Shown in pieces: positions 17,423 through 26,981 of a stretch of 64,000 nucleotides of DNA. Under the pieces are notes generated by a model, which did no database searches, was not told the DNA's origin, and saw only the letters and a list, made by a program, of their open reading frames with translations. The position numbers and the translations under genes were made by a program. This stretch comes from an uncultured Clostridia bacterium (lineage in GTDB: Bacteria; Bacillota; Clostridia; Christensenellales; UBA1242), in assembly GCA_934793215.1 (NCBI GenBank), contig CAKVOP010000002.1, positions 124,001 through 188,000 of the forward strand. The letters run 5' to 3'. Positions within the stretch are counted from its first letter, which is position 1. Each line of letters begins with the position of its first letter.

Positions 17423-19787
17423 TAATTTTCTCCCCCTTAAATGTTTCTTTAATGAGTGCAAGACGATTATAAATTGTCGATTCTGTCAAATCTTTTTTCT
17501 CGCGTTTATTAATTTTTATTATTATTTGTTCATCTCCCAATATATTAATAATCCCGAGCTGATTAAACACCAAAAGTGCCGAATAAAATGTAAAGAATGA
17601 TAGCGAATGTTCAAGTTCGCACTTATCATAAAGTTCAAAAACATTATATATAGGTTTGTTTGCTTTCAAACTTATAGCTTTAAAAACCTTTGCAAATGTA
17701 TTGCGTGACAAATCTACCCCACTCAACTTGCGTACTTGTCCTTCTTTTTCAAGCGGCAAAAAAATCTCGGCGTCCGTCACCTTATTTAATGCAGAAATAA
17801 AACTATCGTCGAGTACTGGTGATAAGAAAACTATTTTAGAAAAGTTCTTTGCCCAATCTATTCCTTTTGGACACAACAAAAGGCTATTATATCCAATCTC
17901 CTTGTCGTCATAAATACCAAAATGAAAAATACGGCTTGTGTTATAATTTTTTGCAAATTCCACATAGTCAAAGCATGAATAAGTGACAAAACAAGTCCCG
18001 AAAACTGTTGTTTCAGTTCCGCTTACAAAAGTCAGCAAATCTTCTTTTGGATAAAGGGTGAATTTTGCTAAATTTGAACTTTGAATATTTGAAAGTTGAG
18101 AAATTTCAATAGCATTAAGTTTTTTGTAAGCGTCTGTTGCGATAAAACTTCCCCCGTCAAAATCGCTTACTACTCCCTTTGCACCTTTTCCTTGAAATTC
18201 AAAGATGAAAGCCTTGTTTCTCGCAAAAGAAATATTTGCCATTTTATCTGCAAAATTAAAGTAAGTTAAATTAAGTTTGCCAATTTTAAGAGAAGCGTGT
18301 TGAGGAAATTTTCTCATAGGCGAAAAGGTCACTTCGCTTGCAGAAATTCTAAATTTAGGTCTTGGATTCTCACACCCAAATGGTTCTAATAATGCCATTT
18401 CTTTGAAAAATTGAGGCGTTAAATCCTCTTCGACAATATCTTGGTCGTAATATTTAATTGGAATATAAGCCTCATCATTTACGTGATTAAGAGCAAAGGC
18501 GTTGATTTTTTGCACAAAAAGTTCATAATTTTTGCGTTTTAATGTCAGTCCTGCCGCCATAGTATGGCCACCAAATGTTTCCAAAATATCTTTAAGCGAA
18601 GAAAGAAGTTCATGAATGTTTATATCATCAATGCTTCGCCCCGAGCCACAAAGCAAATCTCCATCTTGTGCAAACAAAAATACTGGCTTATGATATTTTT
18701 CAACTAGGCGTGAGCAAACAATTCCAAGCACTCCTTTATCCCATGCCTTGGAAGCCAAGACTATAACTCTTTGATTTTTTAGATTTGCTTTTGCCAGTGC
18801 CTTTTGGCAATCTTCATAAATTTTATTGCAAATTTCTTGTCGCTTCAAATTATGATTTTTGATAACTTCAATATCTTGTTTTATTTTAACTGGGTCTGTT
18901 TCAAAATACAACTTTAAGGAATCGCCAGCATCACCCATTCTGCCAGAAGCATTAAGTTTTGGACCGATTTTAAAGGAAATATCCGTCGCGTTTGGGCAAG
19001 AAATATTTAAGTCATATTCCTTAAACATCTCTTTTAGACCAACTGGCAAATACTTGTCGCACATTTGCAAGCCTCGCGTGACAATGGTCCTATTTTCGTC
19101 TTTTAATGGAACAATATCAACGATTGTCGCAATAGCACATATGGGCAAATATTCTTCCGCCTTAACTTTTCCAAGAAGTGCTTCGGCAAATTTGTATGCC
19201 ACGCCTGTTCCGCAAAGTTCCTTAAATGGATATTTTTGCCCCTCCTTTTTAGCGTCAATAACCACCGTATCAGGAAGAATTTCAGGAATTTCGTGATGGT
19301 CTGTGACATAAATTTCAATGCCTTTTGTCTTTGCATATTCTACCTCTTGATAGCAGGAGATGCCACAGTCAACTGTTATAATTAAATTGGGTGCAAAAAG
19401 GTCTGCCACTTTGTCTATGACAGCCGTTGTTAAGCCATATCCATCTACATATCTATTGGGAAGATAATAGTCCGCCTTAATTCCAAATTCTTTCAACGCT
19501 TTTAGCATGATTGCCGTTGCGCTGACTCCGTCCACATCGTAATCACCGAAAATAAGAACATTGTCTTTCATTTCACGGGCAAGTTTCACCCTATCAACAA
19601 GTTCCTTCATGCCATCAAGCAAAAATGAGTCATGGAGAACACTTGGATTCAAATACTCTTGAAACTCCTCTTCTGTGTTTACACCTCTTGATAAAATAAG
19701 TTCTGTAATTTTAGGTGTTAAAGAAAACTTGTTTGCAAATTGTTCAGTTTTTTCGGCGTCTTTGTTAAAAAATTTTTTAAAAATCAT
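17409..19787 (-). CDS. recJ: Single-stranded-DNA-specific exonuclease RecJ
   Basis: A 5'-3' ssDNA exonuclease of recombination and repair, 792 residues. The DHH phosphoesterase motifs are visible: FGDYDVDGVSA (about 80-90), TVDCGIS, VTDHHEIPE and SGRMGDAGDSL; the DHHA1 motif GGHTMAAGL is near 402-410. A long C-terminal part (about 560-792), as in Firmicutes RecJ, follows the OB region. GGCGG precedes the ATG. It heads recJ-rel-hemZ under its own promoter. Confidence 0.95.
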   Translation of the reverse strand: MIFKKFFNKDAEKTEQFANKFSLTPKITELILSRGVNTEEEFQEYLNPSVLHDSFLLDGMKELVDRVKLAREMKDNVLIFGDYDVDGVSATAIMLKALKEFGIKADYYLPNRYVDGYGLTTAVIDKVADLFAPNLIITVDCGISCYQEVEYAKTKGIEIYVTDHHEIPEILPDTVVIDAKKEGQKYPFKELCGTGVAYKFAEALLGKVKAEEYLPICAIATIVDIVPLKDENRTIVTRGLQMCDKYLPVGLKEMFKEYDLNISCPNATDISFKIGPKLNASGRMGDAGDSLKLYFETDPVKIKQDIEVIKNHNLKRQEICNKIYEDCQKALAKANLKNQRVIVLASKAWDKGVLGIVCSRLVEKYHKPVFLFAQDGDLLCGSGRSIDDINIHELLSSLKDILETFGGHTMAAGLTLKRKNYELFVQKINAFALNHVNDEAYIPIKYYDQDIVEEDLTPQFFKEMALLEPFGCENPRPKFRISASEVTFSPMRKFPQHASLKIGKLNLTYFNFADKMANISFARNKAFIFEFQGKGAKGVVSDFDGGSFIATDAYKKLNAIEISQLSNIQSSNLAKFTLYPKEDLLTFVSGTETTVFGTCFVTYSCFDYVEFAKNYNTSRIFHFGIYDDKEIGYNSLLLCPKGIDWAKNFSKIVFLSPVLDDSFISALNKVTDAEIFLPLEKEGQVRKLSGVDLSRNTFAKVFKAISLKANKPIYNVFELYDKCELEHSLSFFTFYSALLVFNQLGIINILGDEQIIIKINKREKKDLTESTIYNRLALIKETFKGEKINANK

Positions 19788-19811
19788 AATTCCGCCTATT
19801 ATTATGATTTA

Positions 19812-19840
19812 ATTATATAACACCCGACTTTCTTTGGCAA
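19812..19840 (-). promoter_or_regulatory. SigA-type promoter of recJ-rel-hemZ
   Basis: Minus strand TTGCCA (19840-19835), 17 bp, TATAAT (19817-19812), 24 bp before the recJ start. Confidence 0.75.
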
Positions 19841-19946
19841 GCGTTTTTACACTTAATCAAAAAAAATAAATCGACAACTTTCGCATAGAGGGGGAATTTA
19901 AGCGACCTTATAACGCGATAAGTTTGCCTTATCTACTTTATGTAAA

Positions 19947-19974
19947 TAAAAAACGAGCTTCAATGCCCGTTTTT
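19947..19974 (-). terminator. Terminator of the dnaG-rpoD-zinc-ribbon unit
   Basis: On the minus strand an 8-bp stem (AAACGGGC / GCTCGTTT, one G-U pair) with a 6-nt loop followed by T residues. It lies 60 bp after the zinc-ribbon gene and before the recJ promoter. Confidence 0.7.
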
Positions 19975-20035
19975 AAATATATTCTTATTTCAATCAATAT
20001 CCGTCTAAATGAAAACATATTGATTTTTCACTTTG

Positions 20036-20734
20036 TTAATCCTTATATATAAGTCTATGACAATGTTCGCAAGAAAACACACCTTCTCTTTCAAGCACTG
20101 AAATTTGTGCATAAGGAAGTTCAATATGGCAACCACCACAGCAATTGCCCTTTAAAGGTACAACAACAGGGAAAATATTTTCTTTTCTTCTTTTTGCATA
20201 CGCTTCCATGACTTTTGAATCAATTTCTTTTGCAAGAAGAGCAAGCCTTGCCGAAATTGCCTTTTTCTCGCCTTCGACAGATTCTACTTCTTTATCATAC
20301 GCTACCTTACACTCACCATATTTCTCTTTGCAAGCATTAAAATTTTTAATGGTTTTGTTAAAGTCCGCAAGAACTCCATTAACGCTTTCAGCGAGTGCGG
20401 TGAGATTTTTCTCTAATATTGCAAGATTTTGAGCCAGTTTATCTTTAACCATAGCCATTTTTTCAATCTCTTCTTTCGAGAGATTCTCAAGGTCTTTATT
20501 TTCCATTTCTGCGAGTTTATCTTCTTGAATTTTAAATTGTTTTTTTATCTTTTCAATTTCGTTAATAACACTGCCTGCTTTTTCTTCAAGTTTATGCGAG
20601 CGTTCTTGTGCTTGTTTCATGCTGTCAAACATTTGACTTGCAGTAACTTTGTTTTTGCTCTCTCTTATATTTTTTTCAATCTTGAAAAGTTCGCTATCAA
20701 GTTTTTGATATTCAAGAATTGGCTGTATGTTCAT
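20036..20734 (-). CDS. Coiled-coil protein with C4-type zinc ribbon
   Basis: A 232-residue protein of the C4-type zinc-ribbon family (CT398-like). A long charged coiled coil (about 10-180) is followed by the ribbon: C-C-G-G-C-H near 198-203 and CEHCHR near 222-227, giving two C-x2-C pairs. It starts with an ATG preceded by AGGAGG. It follows rpoD, a position seen in several Clostridia; the molecular role is not known, though relatives are suspected to bind nucleic acid or act in membrane trafficking. Confidence 0.8.
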   Translation of the reverse strand: MNIQPILEYQKLDSELFKIEKNIRESKNKVTASQMFDSMKQAQERSHKLEEKAGSVINEIEKIKKQFKIQEDKLAEMENKDLENLSKEEIEKMAMVKDKLAQNLAILEKNLTALAESVNGVLADFNKTIKNFNACKEKYGECKVAYDKEVESVEGEKKAISARLALLAKEIDSKVMEAYAKRRKENIFPVVVPLKGNCCGGCHIELPYAQISVLEREGVFSCEHCHRLIYKD

Positions 20735-20751
20735 ATTTCCTCCTAATATTT

Positions 20752-20770
20752 CTAGACGATAATCGTCTAG
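20752..20770. other. Perfect 19-bp palindrome between rpoD and the zinc-ribbon gene
   Basis: CTAGACGATAATCGTCTAG has 9-bp arms around one central base, just upstream of the zinc-ribbon ribosome binding site. It has no T tract in the direction of transcription, so it could be an mRNA processing or stabilising hairpin, or an operator. Confidence 0.5.
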
Positions 20771-20803
20771 TTTTCACTCATATTTTACTTTATAAGTCAA
20801 AAT

Positions 20804-21862
20804 TTATGAGATAAAATCAATAAGTTTTTTGCTTCTATTTGGGTGTTTAAGTTTTCTTAACGCTTTTGCCTCAATTTGTCTTATACGCTCTCTTGTAACA
20901 GAGAATTCCTTACCCACTTCCTCAAGAGTTTTACTCTTTCCGTCAATAAGTCCGTATCTTTCACGAATGACTTGTTGCTCTCTTGGAGTAAGTGTGTCAA
21001 TCACTGCAAGAAGTTGTTCATGCAATAATTTTTGACTGGCAACTTCCATAGGACTTTTAGCTGACTCATCTTCAATAAAGTCGCTCATTTTGCTGTCGTC
21101 CTCTTCACCGATAGGTGTTTCAAGAGATACAGGGTCAAGAGCACTCTTTTGAATCTCAACAACTTTGTTTTCACTTATTCCCATTGCTTCTGCAATTTCT
21201 TCAAGACTTGGTTCTCTTGAAAGTTTTTGAGTTAATTGTCTAACTGTCCTAGAATAACGATTGATAGTTTCCACCATATGCACTGGAAGACGAATCGTTC
21301 TTGATTGATCTGCAATAGCACGAGTAATTGCCTGCTTTATCCACCAAGTAGCGTAAGTTGAAAATCTAAAACCTTTTGTGTAATCGAATTTTTCAACCGC
21401 TCTTAAAAGTCCCATGTTTCCTTCTTGAATAAGGTCAAGGAAAGACAACGAGTTTGAGCTTGCCCAACGCTTTGCGATGGAAACAACAAGTCTAAGGTTT
21501 GCTTGACAAAGTTTAGTTTTTGCGACTTCATCGCCTTCCAATATTCTTTTTGCTAGTTCAATTTCGTTCTCTGCTGTTAAAAGAGGAACTTTTCCAATAT
21601 CTTTAAGGTACATTTTAACTGGGTCATCAACTGAAACAAACCCTGAATATTCAACAATATCTTCGGCTTGTGGGTCTACATCGTCAGTTTTGATAATTTT
21701 TACTCCGTGGCTTTCGAGTTTTTTTACAAATTTTTGAATTTCGTTTGCCGAAAGGTCAAATTTCAAAAGTCTAAAATAGACATCTTCTTCATTTACTGAA
21801 CCCTTTTTGACTGCCACATCAAAAATCTTTTTCATTTCAAGTTCAATTTTATTATCTGGCAT
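20804..21862 (-). CDS. rpoD: Primary sigma factor RpoD/SigA
   Basis: The housekeeping sigma factor, 352 residues. It has a short region 1.1, region 1.2 (DDPVKMYLKDIGKVPLL, about 77-93), region 2 (LSFLDLIQEGNMGLLRAVEKFDYTKGFRFSTYATWWIKQAITRAI, about 140-185), region 3 and region 4 with the -35-binding helix (TRERIRQIEAKALRKLKHP, about 320-340). GGAGG precedes the ATG. It overlaps dnaG by 11 bp, the conserved dnaG-rpoD order. Confidence 0.98.
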   Translation of the reverse strand: MPDNKIELEMKKIFDVAVKKGSVNEEDVYFRLLKFDLSANEIQKFVKKLESHGVKIIKTDDVDPQAEDIVEYSGFVSVDDPVKMYLKDIGKVPLLTAENEIELAKRILEGDEVAKTKLCQANLRLVVSIAKRWASSNSLSFLDLIQEGNMGLLRAVEKFDYTKGFRFSTYATWWIKQAITRAIADQSRTIRLPVHMVETINRYSRTVRQLTQKLSREPSLEEIAEAMGISENKVVEIQKSALDPVSLETPIGEEDDSKMSDFIEDESAKSPMEVASQKLLHEQLLAVIDTLTPREQQVIRERYGLIDGKSKTLEEVGKEFSVTRERIRQIEAKALRKLKHPNRSKKLIDFIS

Positions 21863-23630
21863 AAAATTCCTCCATATTTTTATCGCTTATCATCTTTGTA
21901 ATATCACTAATCTTCTGGACAATTTTAATCCTCTCTTCCTGAGATGATATTGTCTTAAATTCTTCTGCGAGTGCATCTTTTTTACTTGTCAATTCACCAC
22001 TAGCAATAGCCCAAATACATTCTTCAAAATATTTAGCACCATTGGCTTCATATCCTGCAAAATCCATATTAATCGCATCTTTTAAAATTGGCGTATTTTC
22101 AACATCAAAATAGTCATAGTATGATGAGATGCTTGTCCCGATTCGTGCTTTTTCAATTATTTCACTATAACGGGGAAGCAATTTAACATAGTCAATCTTT
22201 TTATCAACAAAAGGCTTTTGATGAATAAGACTTGCAAGGACAAACTTCACAGCCCTAATATTCCCATTTTCTCGGGCTGTTAGACCTTTTTCTTCTACTT
22301 TTATTTCTTCTTTTTTTACTTCGCCTTTAATCTTCTCTTCATCACGCCTCAAAATATCAATAGGAATTGAAGTCAAATCACGAAGCTTTTCAAGATAAGG
22401 CTCTTTTTCAGCCCCACTTGCAAGTTTGTTTATATGAACAAGGCAAGCACTAGCGAATTTGCCTCTTTCCTCTGCCGAGTTAAGGTCGTAATTTCTTTTT
22501 TCATTTTCAACAAGGTAGTCGGTAACAGCAGTAGCACCATTTATTATCTTCGCAAGATAATCTTTTCCATAAGTTTTTAAAATTTCGTCAGGGTCTTTTC
22601 CTTCTGGCAAACTTGCAATTAATGTATTAAATCCCTCTTGTCTCAAAATATCTATGCTTCTTATGGTCGCCTTAATTCCCGCACTATCTCCGTCAAAACA
22701 CAAGACAATGTTATTTGTCAATTTTTTGAGTTCGTGAGCATTCTCTTGGGTCAAAGCAGTTCCCATACACGCCACGGTTGTCTTAAACCCTGCCCTATGC
22801 ATGGCAATAACATCAATTTGACCTTCGACAATGATTATCTTATCAATACCCTGAGTTTGTTTTAGCTTTTTAACAAGGTTTATAGCAAAAACAACTTTTC
22901 CCTTTTTGAAAACTTGCGTTTCAGCTGTGTTTATGTATTTAGCAATATTGGTAGGCACTAAACTGCGGGCACTAAACCCAATGCATTCGTTGAATGAATT
23001 GAATATTGGGAAAACCAATCTCCCCGCCAAAACATCGTATGTACGATCATTTTTACAACCAATAGAACCGCCTTCTTGCATTTCTTTATATGTGTATCCT
23101 AGTCCCTTTAGATACTTAACAAGGTCAGTCCAATCTTTTGCATAGCCTATTTTGAAATCTTCAAGTTCGTGCCTTGTGAATCCTCTTTTTTTCACATAAT
23201 CTTGTGCGGGTTTTGCATCTTTTTCGTAGAGGTTGGCCATGTAGTGCTTATATGAATCATCAAGCATTTTAAGCACTCGTTCACGCGATTTTTTCTTTTC
23301 AATTACATCTTGGTCACCGTTGAATTCTGGAACTTCCATTCCTGCGTTTTTTGCCAAAATTTTTACTGCTTCATAAAAGTCACAACTTTCATACTTTTGA
23401 ACAAATGAAATCACATCGCCACTTTCCTTGCAACCAAAGCAATAAAAAAGTCCTTCCCCCTCGTCGACAGTAAAAGATGGCGTTTTCTCATTATGAAATG
23501 GACAACACCCCCAGAATTTACTGCCTTTTTTTTCAAGGCGAACATATTTTGAAACTATGGAAACAATGTTATTTTTCTGTTTTAACTCATAAAGCCAATC
23601 AGCAGAATATCCTCTATTTCGCAAACCCAC
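21852..23630 (-). CDS. dnaG: DNA primase
   Basis: Synthesises RNA primers at the replication fork; 592 residues. The N-terminal zinc finger is CPFHNEKTPSFTVDEGEGLFYCFGC (about 42-66). The Toprim domain has IIVEGQIDVIAMHRAGF (about 258-274) and CFDGDSAG. The C-terminal helicase-binding part follows. The listed start is GTG at 23630, very close to GGAGA; a TTG two codons later has better spacing, so the exact start is uncertain. It is first in the dnaG-rpoD-zinc-ribbon unit. Confidence 0.96.
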   Translation of the reverse strand: MGLRNRGYSADWLYELKQKNNIVSIVSKYVRLEKKGSKFWGCCPFHNEKTPSFTVDEGEGLFYCFGCKESGDVISFVQKYESCDFYEAVKILAKNAGMEVPEFNGDQDVIEKKKSRERVLKMLDDSYKHYMANLYEKDAKPAQDYVKKRGFTRHELEDFKIGYAKDWTDLVKYLKGLGYTYKEMQEGGSIGCKNDRTYDVLAGRLVFPIFNSFNECIGFSARSLVPTNIAKYINTAETQVFKKGKVVFAINLVKKLKQTQGIDKIIIVEGQIDVIAMHRAGFKTTVACMGTALTQENAHELKKLTNNIVLCFDGDSAGIKATIRSIDILRQEGFNTLIASLPEGKDPDEILKTYGKDYLAKIINGATAVTDYLVENEKRNYDLNSAEERGKFASACLVHINKLASGAEKEPYLEKLRDLTSIPIDILRRDEEKIKGEVKKEEIKVEEKGLTARENGNIRAVKFVLASLIHQKPFVDKKIDYVKLLPRYSEIIEKARIGTSISSYYDYFDVENTPILKDAINMDFAGYEANGAKYFEECIWAIASGELTSKKDALAEEFKTISSQEERIKIVQKISDITKMISDKNMEEFYAR

Positions 23631-23829
23631 TCTCCAAAATAATCTTTATAACCCTATTATACTGATATTTCTTGGATTTTCCTCTTTTTATTATAATTTT
23701 TTTGTAAAAATTTTATTTTTTTATAAATCTAAAGGTTTTAATGCCGCTTTTTAGGCTCTATAAGGCTTAAATCACTATTAAAACTAGGATTTTTTATAAA
23801 CAAAATAGTCTTTTTCAAAAAGAAATAGT

Positions 23830-24474
23830 TTATATAAGATTGTCACCAAGGTAAACTGATGGAATCTTGCCCACTATAACACTTTCGCAAACAAGCACTT
23901 CTTGACTTGTAATAAAATCCTGCGTTTTTGTCGGCAAAATAAGCCCAAGACGAGTTGAAATGGTAAAATATAAACGATGCTGTGATTGATTTATGCCACA
24001 CGAAGATAATGAAGAGAAAATATTTGAGTTAACAGTTCCTATTGGCACTATTTTTATGCCTATTTCAGGACCTACTCCATACAAAAATGGAATCCCTGTA
24101 AATGTGCCTAATGCAATGCCAATACCATCGTTTTTAAGATTATCAATTCTGTTTTGAACTTCCTTTGTCACTAGCCTTACAAGCTCATTTACTTTTACAG
24201 TATTAACTTCAATCGTTTCAACGCTGTTATCATTAGAATAGGTAATTTTAACAAGGTCATTATATGTCAAACCTCCGCTAATCATGACTTCCCCCACGAC
24301 CTCGCTTATTGTTGAAGTAGAAACCGAACGTGCTTTTTCTTCACTCAATTTCGTTATTAAAGGGCAAACAACCTGAAAATAGTAAACCCCTATTACAAAC
24401 AAAAAAGAAAGGACAGTTATCCATGCTATCCTTCGTCTTTTTTTATTTTTCTTTCTTTTAATCTCGTCGCTCAT
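23830..24474 (-). CDS. yunB: Sporulation protein YunB
   Basis: A 214-residue protein with a basic N-terminus (RKKNKKRRR), one membrane segment (about 17-37) and a soluble YunB domain. Family features are YNDLVKITYSNDN, an I-x-L-G-T-F-T-G-I-P run, GPEIGIKIVPIGTVNSNI, SCGINQSQHRLYF, and the ending CESVIVGKIPSVYL. YunB is needed for normal sporulation in B. subtilis with unknown mechanism. I chose the ATG at 24474 because it gives the usual short basic N-terminus; earlier starts reach back to the spoVAE stop. It is last in the spoVA cluster. Confidence 0.85.
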   Translation of the reverse strand: MSDEIKRKKNKKRRRIAWITVLSFLFVIGVYYFQVVCPLITKLSEEKARSVSTSTISEVVGEVMISGGLTYNDLVKITYSNDNSVETIEVNTVKVNELVRLVTKEVQNRIDNLKNDGIGIALGTFTGIPFLYGVGPEIGIKIVPIGTVNSNIFSSLSSCGINQSQHRLYFTISTRLGLILPTKTQDFITSQEVLVCESVIVGKIPSVYLGDNLI

Positions 24475-24566
24475 GTTGTAATATATGCGTGCAAATCTAA
24501 ATTGTTGACCAATCATGTTAAACCACAACATATTGATAGTAGTACGCACATACAAACTACAACATA

Positions 24567-24923
24567 TCAACTTTTTGTTTTGGATTTAAATATCAGTGCC
24601 ACAATAAAAGCAAACAAGACTGCTGCCGAAATACCGCCCGCAGTCGCCTCCAAACCTCCCGTAAAAGCACCTAAAAGTCCACGAGTTTGAGCTCCCGCCA
24701 TCGCACCTTTTGCCAGCGATGCTCCAAACCCTATAATTGGGACATTAATACCCGCCCTAGCGAAAGAACTGATTGGATCAAAAATATTGAAAGCTTGCAA
24801 AACAACCCCAATTAGAACAAATGTCACGAGAATGCGTGCAGAAGTTATATTAGTGTAAATAATCAACATTTGACCAATCGTACACACAAGTCCTCCTATT
24901 AAGAACACCCACAAATAATACAT
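24567..24923 (-). CDS. spoVAE: Stage V sporulation protein AE (SpoVAE/SpoVAEB)
   Basis: A small membrane protein (118 aa) of the SpoVA channel that moves dipicolinic acid across the spore inner membrane. It is almost all hydrophobic (three or four segments) with family motifs GGLVCTIGQ and PIIGFGASLAKGAM, ending in a basic tail. The start is the ATG at 24923, with GGAGGG 4 nt upstream. It follows spoVAD by 18 bp in the order spoVAC-AD-AE. Confidence 0.93.
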   Translation of the reverse strand: MYYLWVFLIGGLVCTIGQMLIIYTNITSARILVTFVLIGVVLQAFNIFDPISSFARAGINVPIIGFGASLAKGAMAGAQTRGLLGAFTGGLEATAGGISAAVLFAFIVALIFKSKTKS

Positions 24924-24941
24924 AATACCCTCCACACACCA

Positions 24942-26306
24942 TTACTTTTTCATCGATTTATCAGTTTGTCTTTGAATTGGTTTTGATTGAGAAATTCTTA
25001 TTTCTTTTTCATCAGCATTTTTCTTTGCATCATTTTTAAGGACATCACTTCCCCCTTTACCAGGACTTGTTTCTAGAGATTTATTTTCTTTTTTCAAAAT
25101 CTTCGACTCAACACTTTTGCCAGAAGCCTTTACATGTTTCGTTTCTGTTTTTCGCTCTTGCATTAATTTATCCTTATTAGAATTATTTTGTTTAGTTGGA
25201 GATTTTTCGTTTTCTGCATTCTGTTTGTCACTAGTTTTCCCAGAGTCTTTAACATTTTTATTATCTGTCTTTCCTTTCATATCAAAATTTTTAGCCTTGT
25301 TGTGATTAGCCTCGCTTTCTACAACAACAGCATGGCAAATTGCAGGAATCGTCTCCCCCTGTTGAGAAGCAGTTGGGCTCATCAATGCACCTGTTGGCAT
25401 AAACAAAACTCGTCTATATTCCCCGTCACGAAGTTTTTTCATGATAAACGAATTAAACACTGTTGCACTGCAACCACAGCCACTACCACCAGATAATGTG
25501 TTTTGATTTCTTGTAAAATACATTTGACCACAGTCATTATAATTGAGTCCAAGTTTAATCCCTTCATCTTCCATAAGGTCAACTAGTATTTCACTACCAA
25601 GTTTTCCAAGATCCCCTGTTACAATAAGGTCATAATCATCTGGCGTAGAGTTTGTGTCCCGAAAGTGAGCAAGCATTGTGCTCATAGCTGCCGGAGCCAT
25701 AACCGCTCCCATATCATTTACATCATTAACCCCAAAATCAATAACCTTGCCAAAAGTTGCCATTGTTATTTTGGGGCCTTTGCCATGTGCCGTTATTATA
25801 CACGCACCAGCACCAGTAACTGTCCATTGAGACGTTGGTGGACGCTGGTTTCCCAATTCAAGAGGAAATCTAAATTGTCTTTCCGCCGTTGAAAAGTGAG
25901 AGCCAGTCGAACAGCAAACCGTTTCAAATAGTCCTCCGTCAACTAGCGACGCCCCAATCGCCATACTTTCAGCCATTGTAGAACATGCACCAAAAAGCCC
26001 CAAGAACGCGAAATTAAAGTTTCTTGCAGCATAAGAAGAAGAAATAATTTGATTAAGAAGGTCGCCAGAAAGAAGTAAATTTACATCATTTGGTTTTATT
26101 TTTGCATCTTCAATTGCTCCATTTATCGCAGTTTCGAGCATCTTCTTTTCTGCTCTTTCATAACTCTTTTCACCAAAACCGTCATTTTCAATAACTTGAT
26201 TGAAATATTTTCCAAAGTTTCCCTTTCCCTCTTTGGGACCAACAATAGAATAACTTCCTATAATTGAGGGAGTATTTTTAAACTTAACTGTTTGATTTGC
26301 TTTCAC
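24942..26306 (-). CDS. spoVAD: Stage V sporulation protein AD with a long charged C-terminal tail
   Basis: SpoVAD is a thiolase-like soluble protein that binds dipicolinic acid on the spore inner membrane. The core (about residues 1-332) is standard: LLLSGDLLNQ, FGACSTMAESMA, STGSHFSTAERQFRFPLE, NDMGAVMAPAA, YDLIVTGDLG, SGGSGCGCSA and PTGALMSPTASQQGETIPAICHAVVVE. B. subtilis SpoVAD ends about here, but this one continues about 122 residues of Lys/Glu/Asn/Ser-rich low-complexity sequence. I prefer the GTG at 26306, with AAGGAG 8 nt upstream, over the GTG at 26315 inside that site. Confidence 0.93.
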   Translation of the reverse strand: MKANQTVKFKNTPSIIGSYSIVGPKEGKGNFGKYFNQVIENDGFGEKSYERAEKKMLETAINGAIEDAKIKPNDVNLLLSGDLLNQIISSSYAARNFNFAFLGLFGACSTMAESMAIGASLVDGGLFETVCCSTGSHFSTAERQFRFPLELGNQRPPTSQWTVTGAGACIITAHGKGPKITMATFGKVIDFGVNDVNDMGAVMAPAAMSTMLAHFRDTNSTPDDYDLIVTGDLGKLGSEILVDLMEDEGIKLGLNYNDCGQMYFTRNQNTLSGGSGCGCSATVFNSFIMKKLRDGEYRRVLFMPTGALMSPTASQQGETIPAICHAVVVESEANHNKAKNFDMKGKTDNKNVKDSGKTSDKQNAENEKSPTKQNNSNKDKLMQERKTETKHVKASGKSVESKILKKENKSLETSPGKGGSDVLKNDAKKNADEKEIRISQSKPIQRQTDKSMKK

Positions 26307-26318
26307 CTTTTTCACTCC

Positions 26319-26765
26319 TTAAATAAATAGATAAATTATTCCCACCAGCACACTTGATACGATTCCCGACACAATTACTGGCCCGGCAATGGTAAACATC
26401 TTCACACAAATGCCATAGATAATCCCTTCATGCTTAAATTCTAGTGCCGGCGAAGTCACAGAGTTAGAGAAACCGGTGATTGGGACGATTGAACCACCTC
26501 CTGCAAATTTACCGATTTTGTCGTACACTCCCAGCCCAGTCAAAAGCGACGCAAGGAAAATCAAAACAATCAATGTGTATGCCCATGCCGACTGCTCTGC
26601 CATGTTTGGAAACCATAACAATATTAGGTCATTTATACCTTGTCCCAAACAGCATATTAGACCACCGACCCAAAAAGAATTAAACAAACTTGGCCAAGCT
26701 TTTGTTTTAGGAATCTTTGCCTTAACATATCGATTATACGCTTCATTTCTTTTCTTCTCGTCCAT
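26319..26765 (-). CDS. spoVAC: Stage V sporulation protein AC (SpoVAC)
   Basis: A membrane protein (148 aa) of the SpoVA channel, reported to be mechanosensitive in B. subtilis. A basic N-terminus (about 1-25) is followed by four hydrophobic segments, with family motifs FWVGGLICCLGQ and GKFAGGGSIVPITGFSNSVTSPALEFKHEG. AAAGGAG is 5 nt from the ATG. A possible SigG-like site upstream (GTTTA, 17 bp, CAATATA at 26813-26785) has two mismatches to consensus and is only suggestive. Confidence 0.95.
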   Translation of the reverse strand: MDEKKRNEAYNRYVKAKIPKTKAWPSLFNSFWVGGLICCLGQGINDLILLWFPNMAEQSAWAYTLIVLIFLASLLTGLGVYDKIGKFAGGGSIVPITGFSNSVTSPALEFKHEGIIYGICVKMFTIAGPVIVSGIVSSVLVGIIYLFI

Positions 26766-26981
26766 AAATCTCCTTTACCGATAATATATTGACAACGATA
26801 AACATTTTTAAACAGTAAATCGTAGTCACTAAAAAAGATTATCGAACAGAGCCTACATGAAAACTAACGATTTTTAAACTATTGACACAATACACCCACT
26901 TTAAAAATTTTGCATTTTTTTATTTGTCGTCATGGAATAAATTTGACAAAACTACAGACTATAAAGATATATGGAGGTTAT

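Noticed and set aside
23770..23810. ACTATT...AATAGT inverted ends between dnaG and yunB, resembling a decayed repeat copy
   Set aside because: Only the outer bases and a T-rich core agree; the length differs and the invariant ATAACATACTAG is absent.
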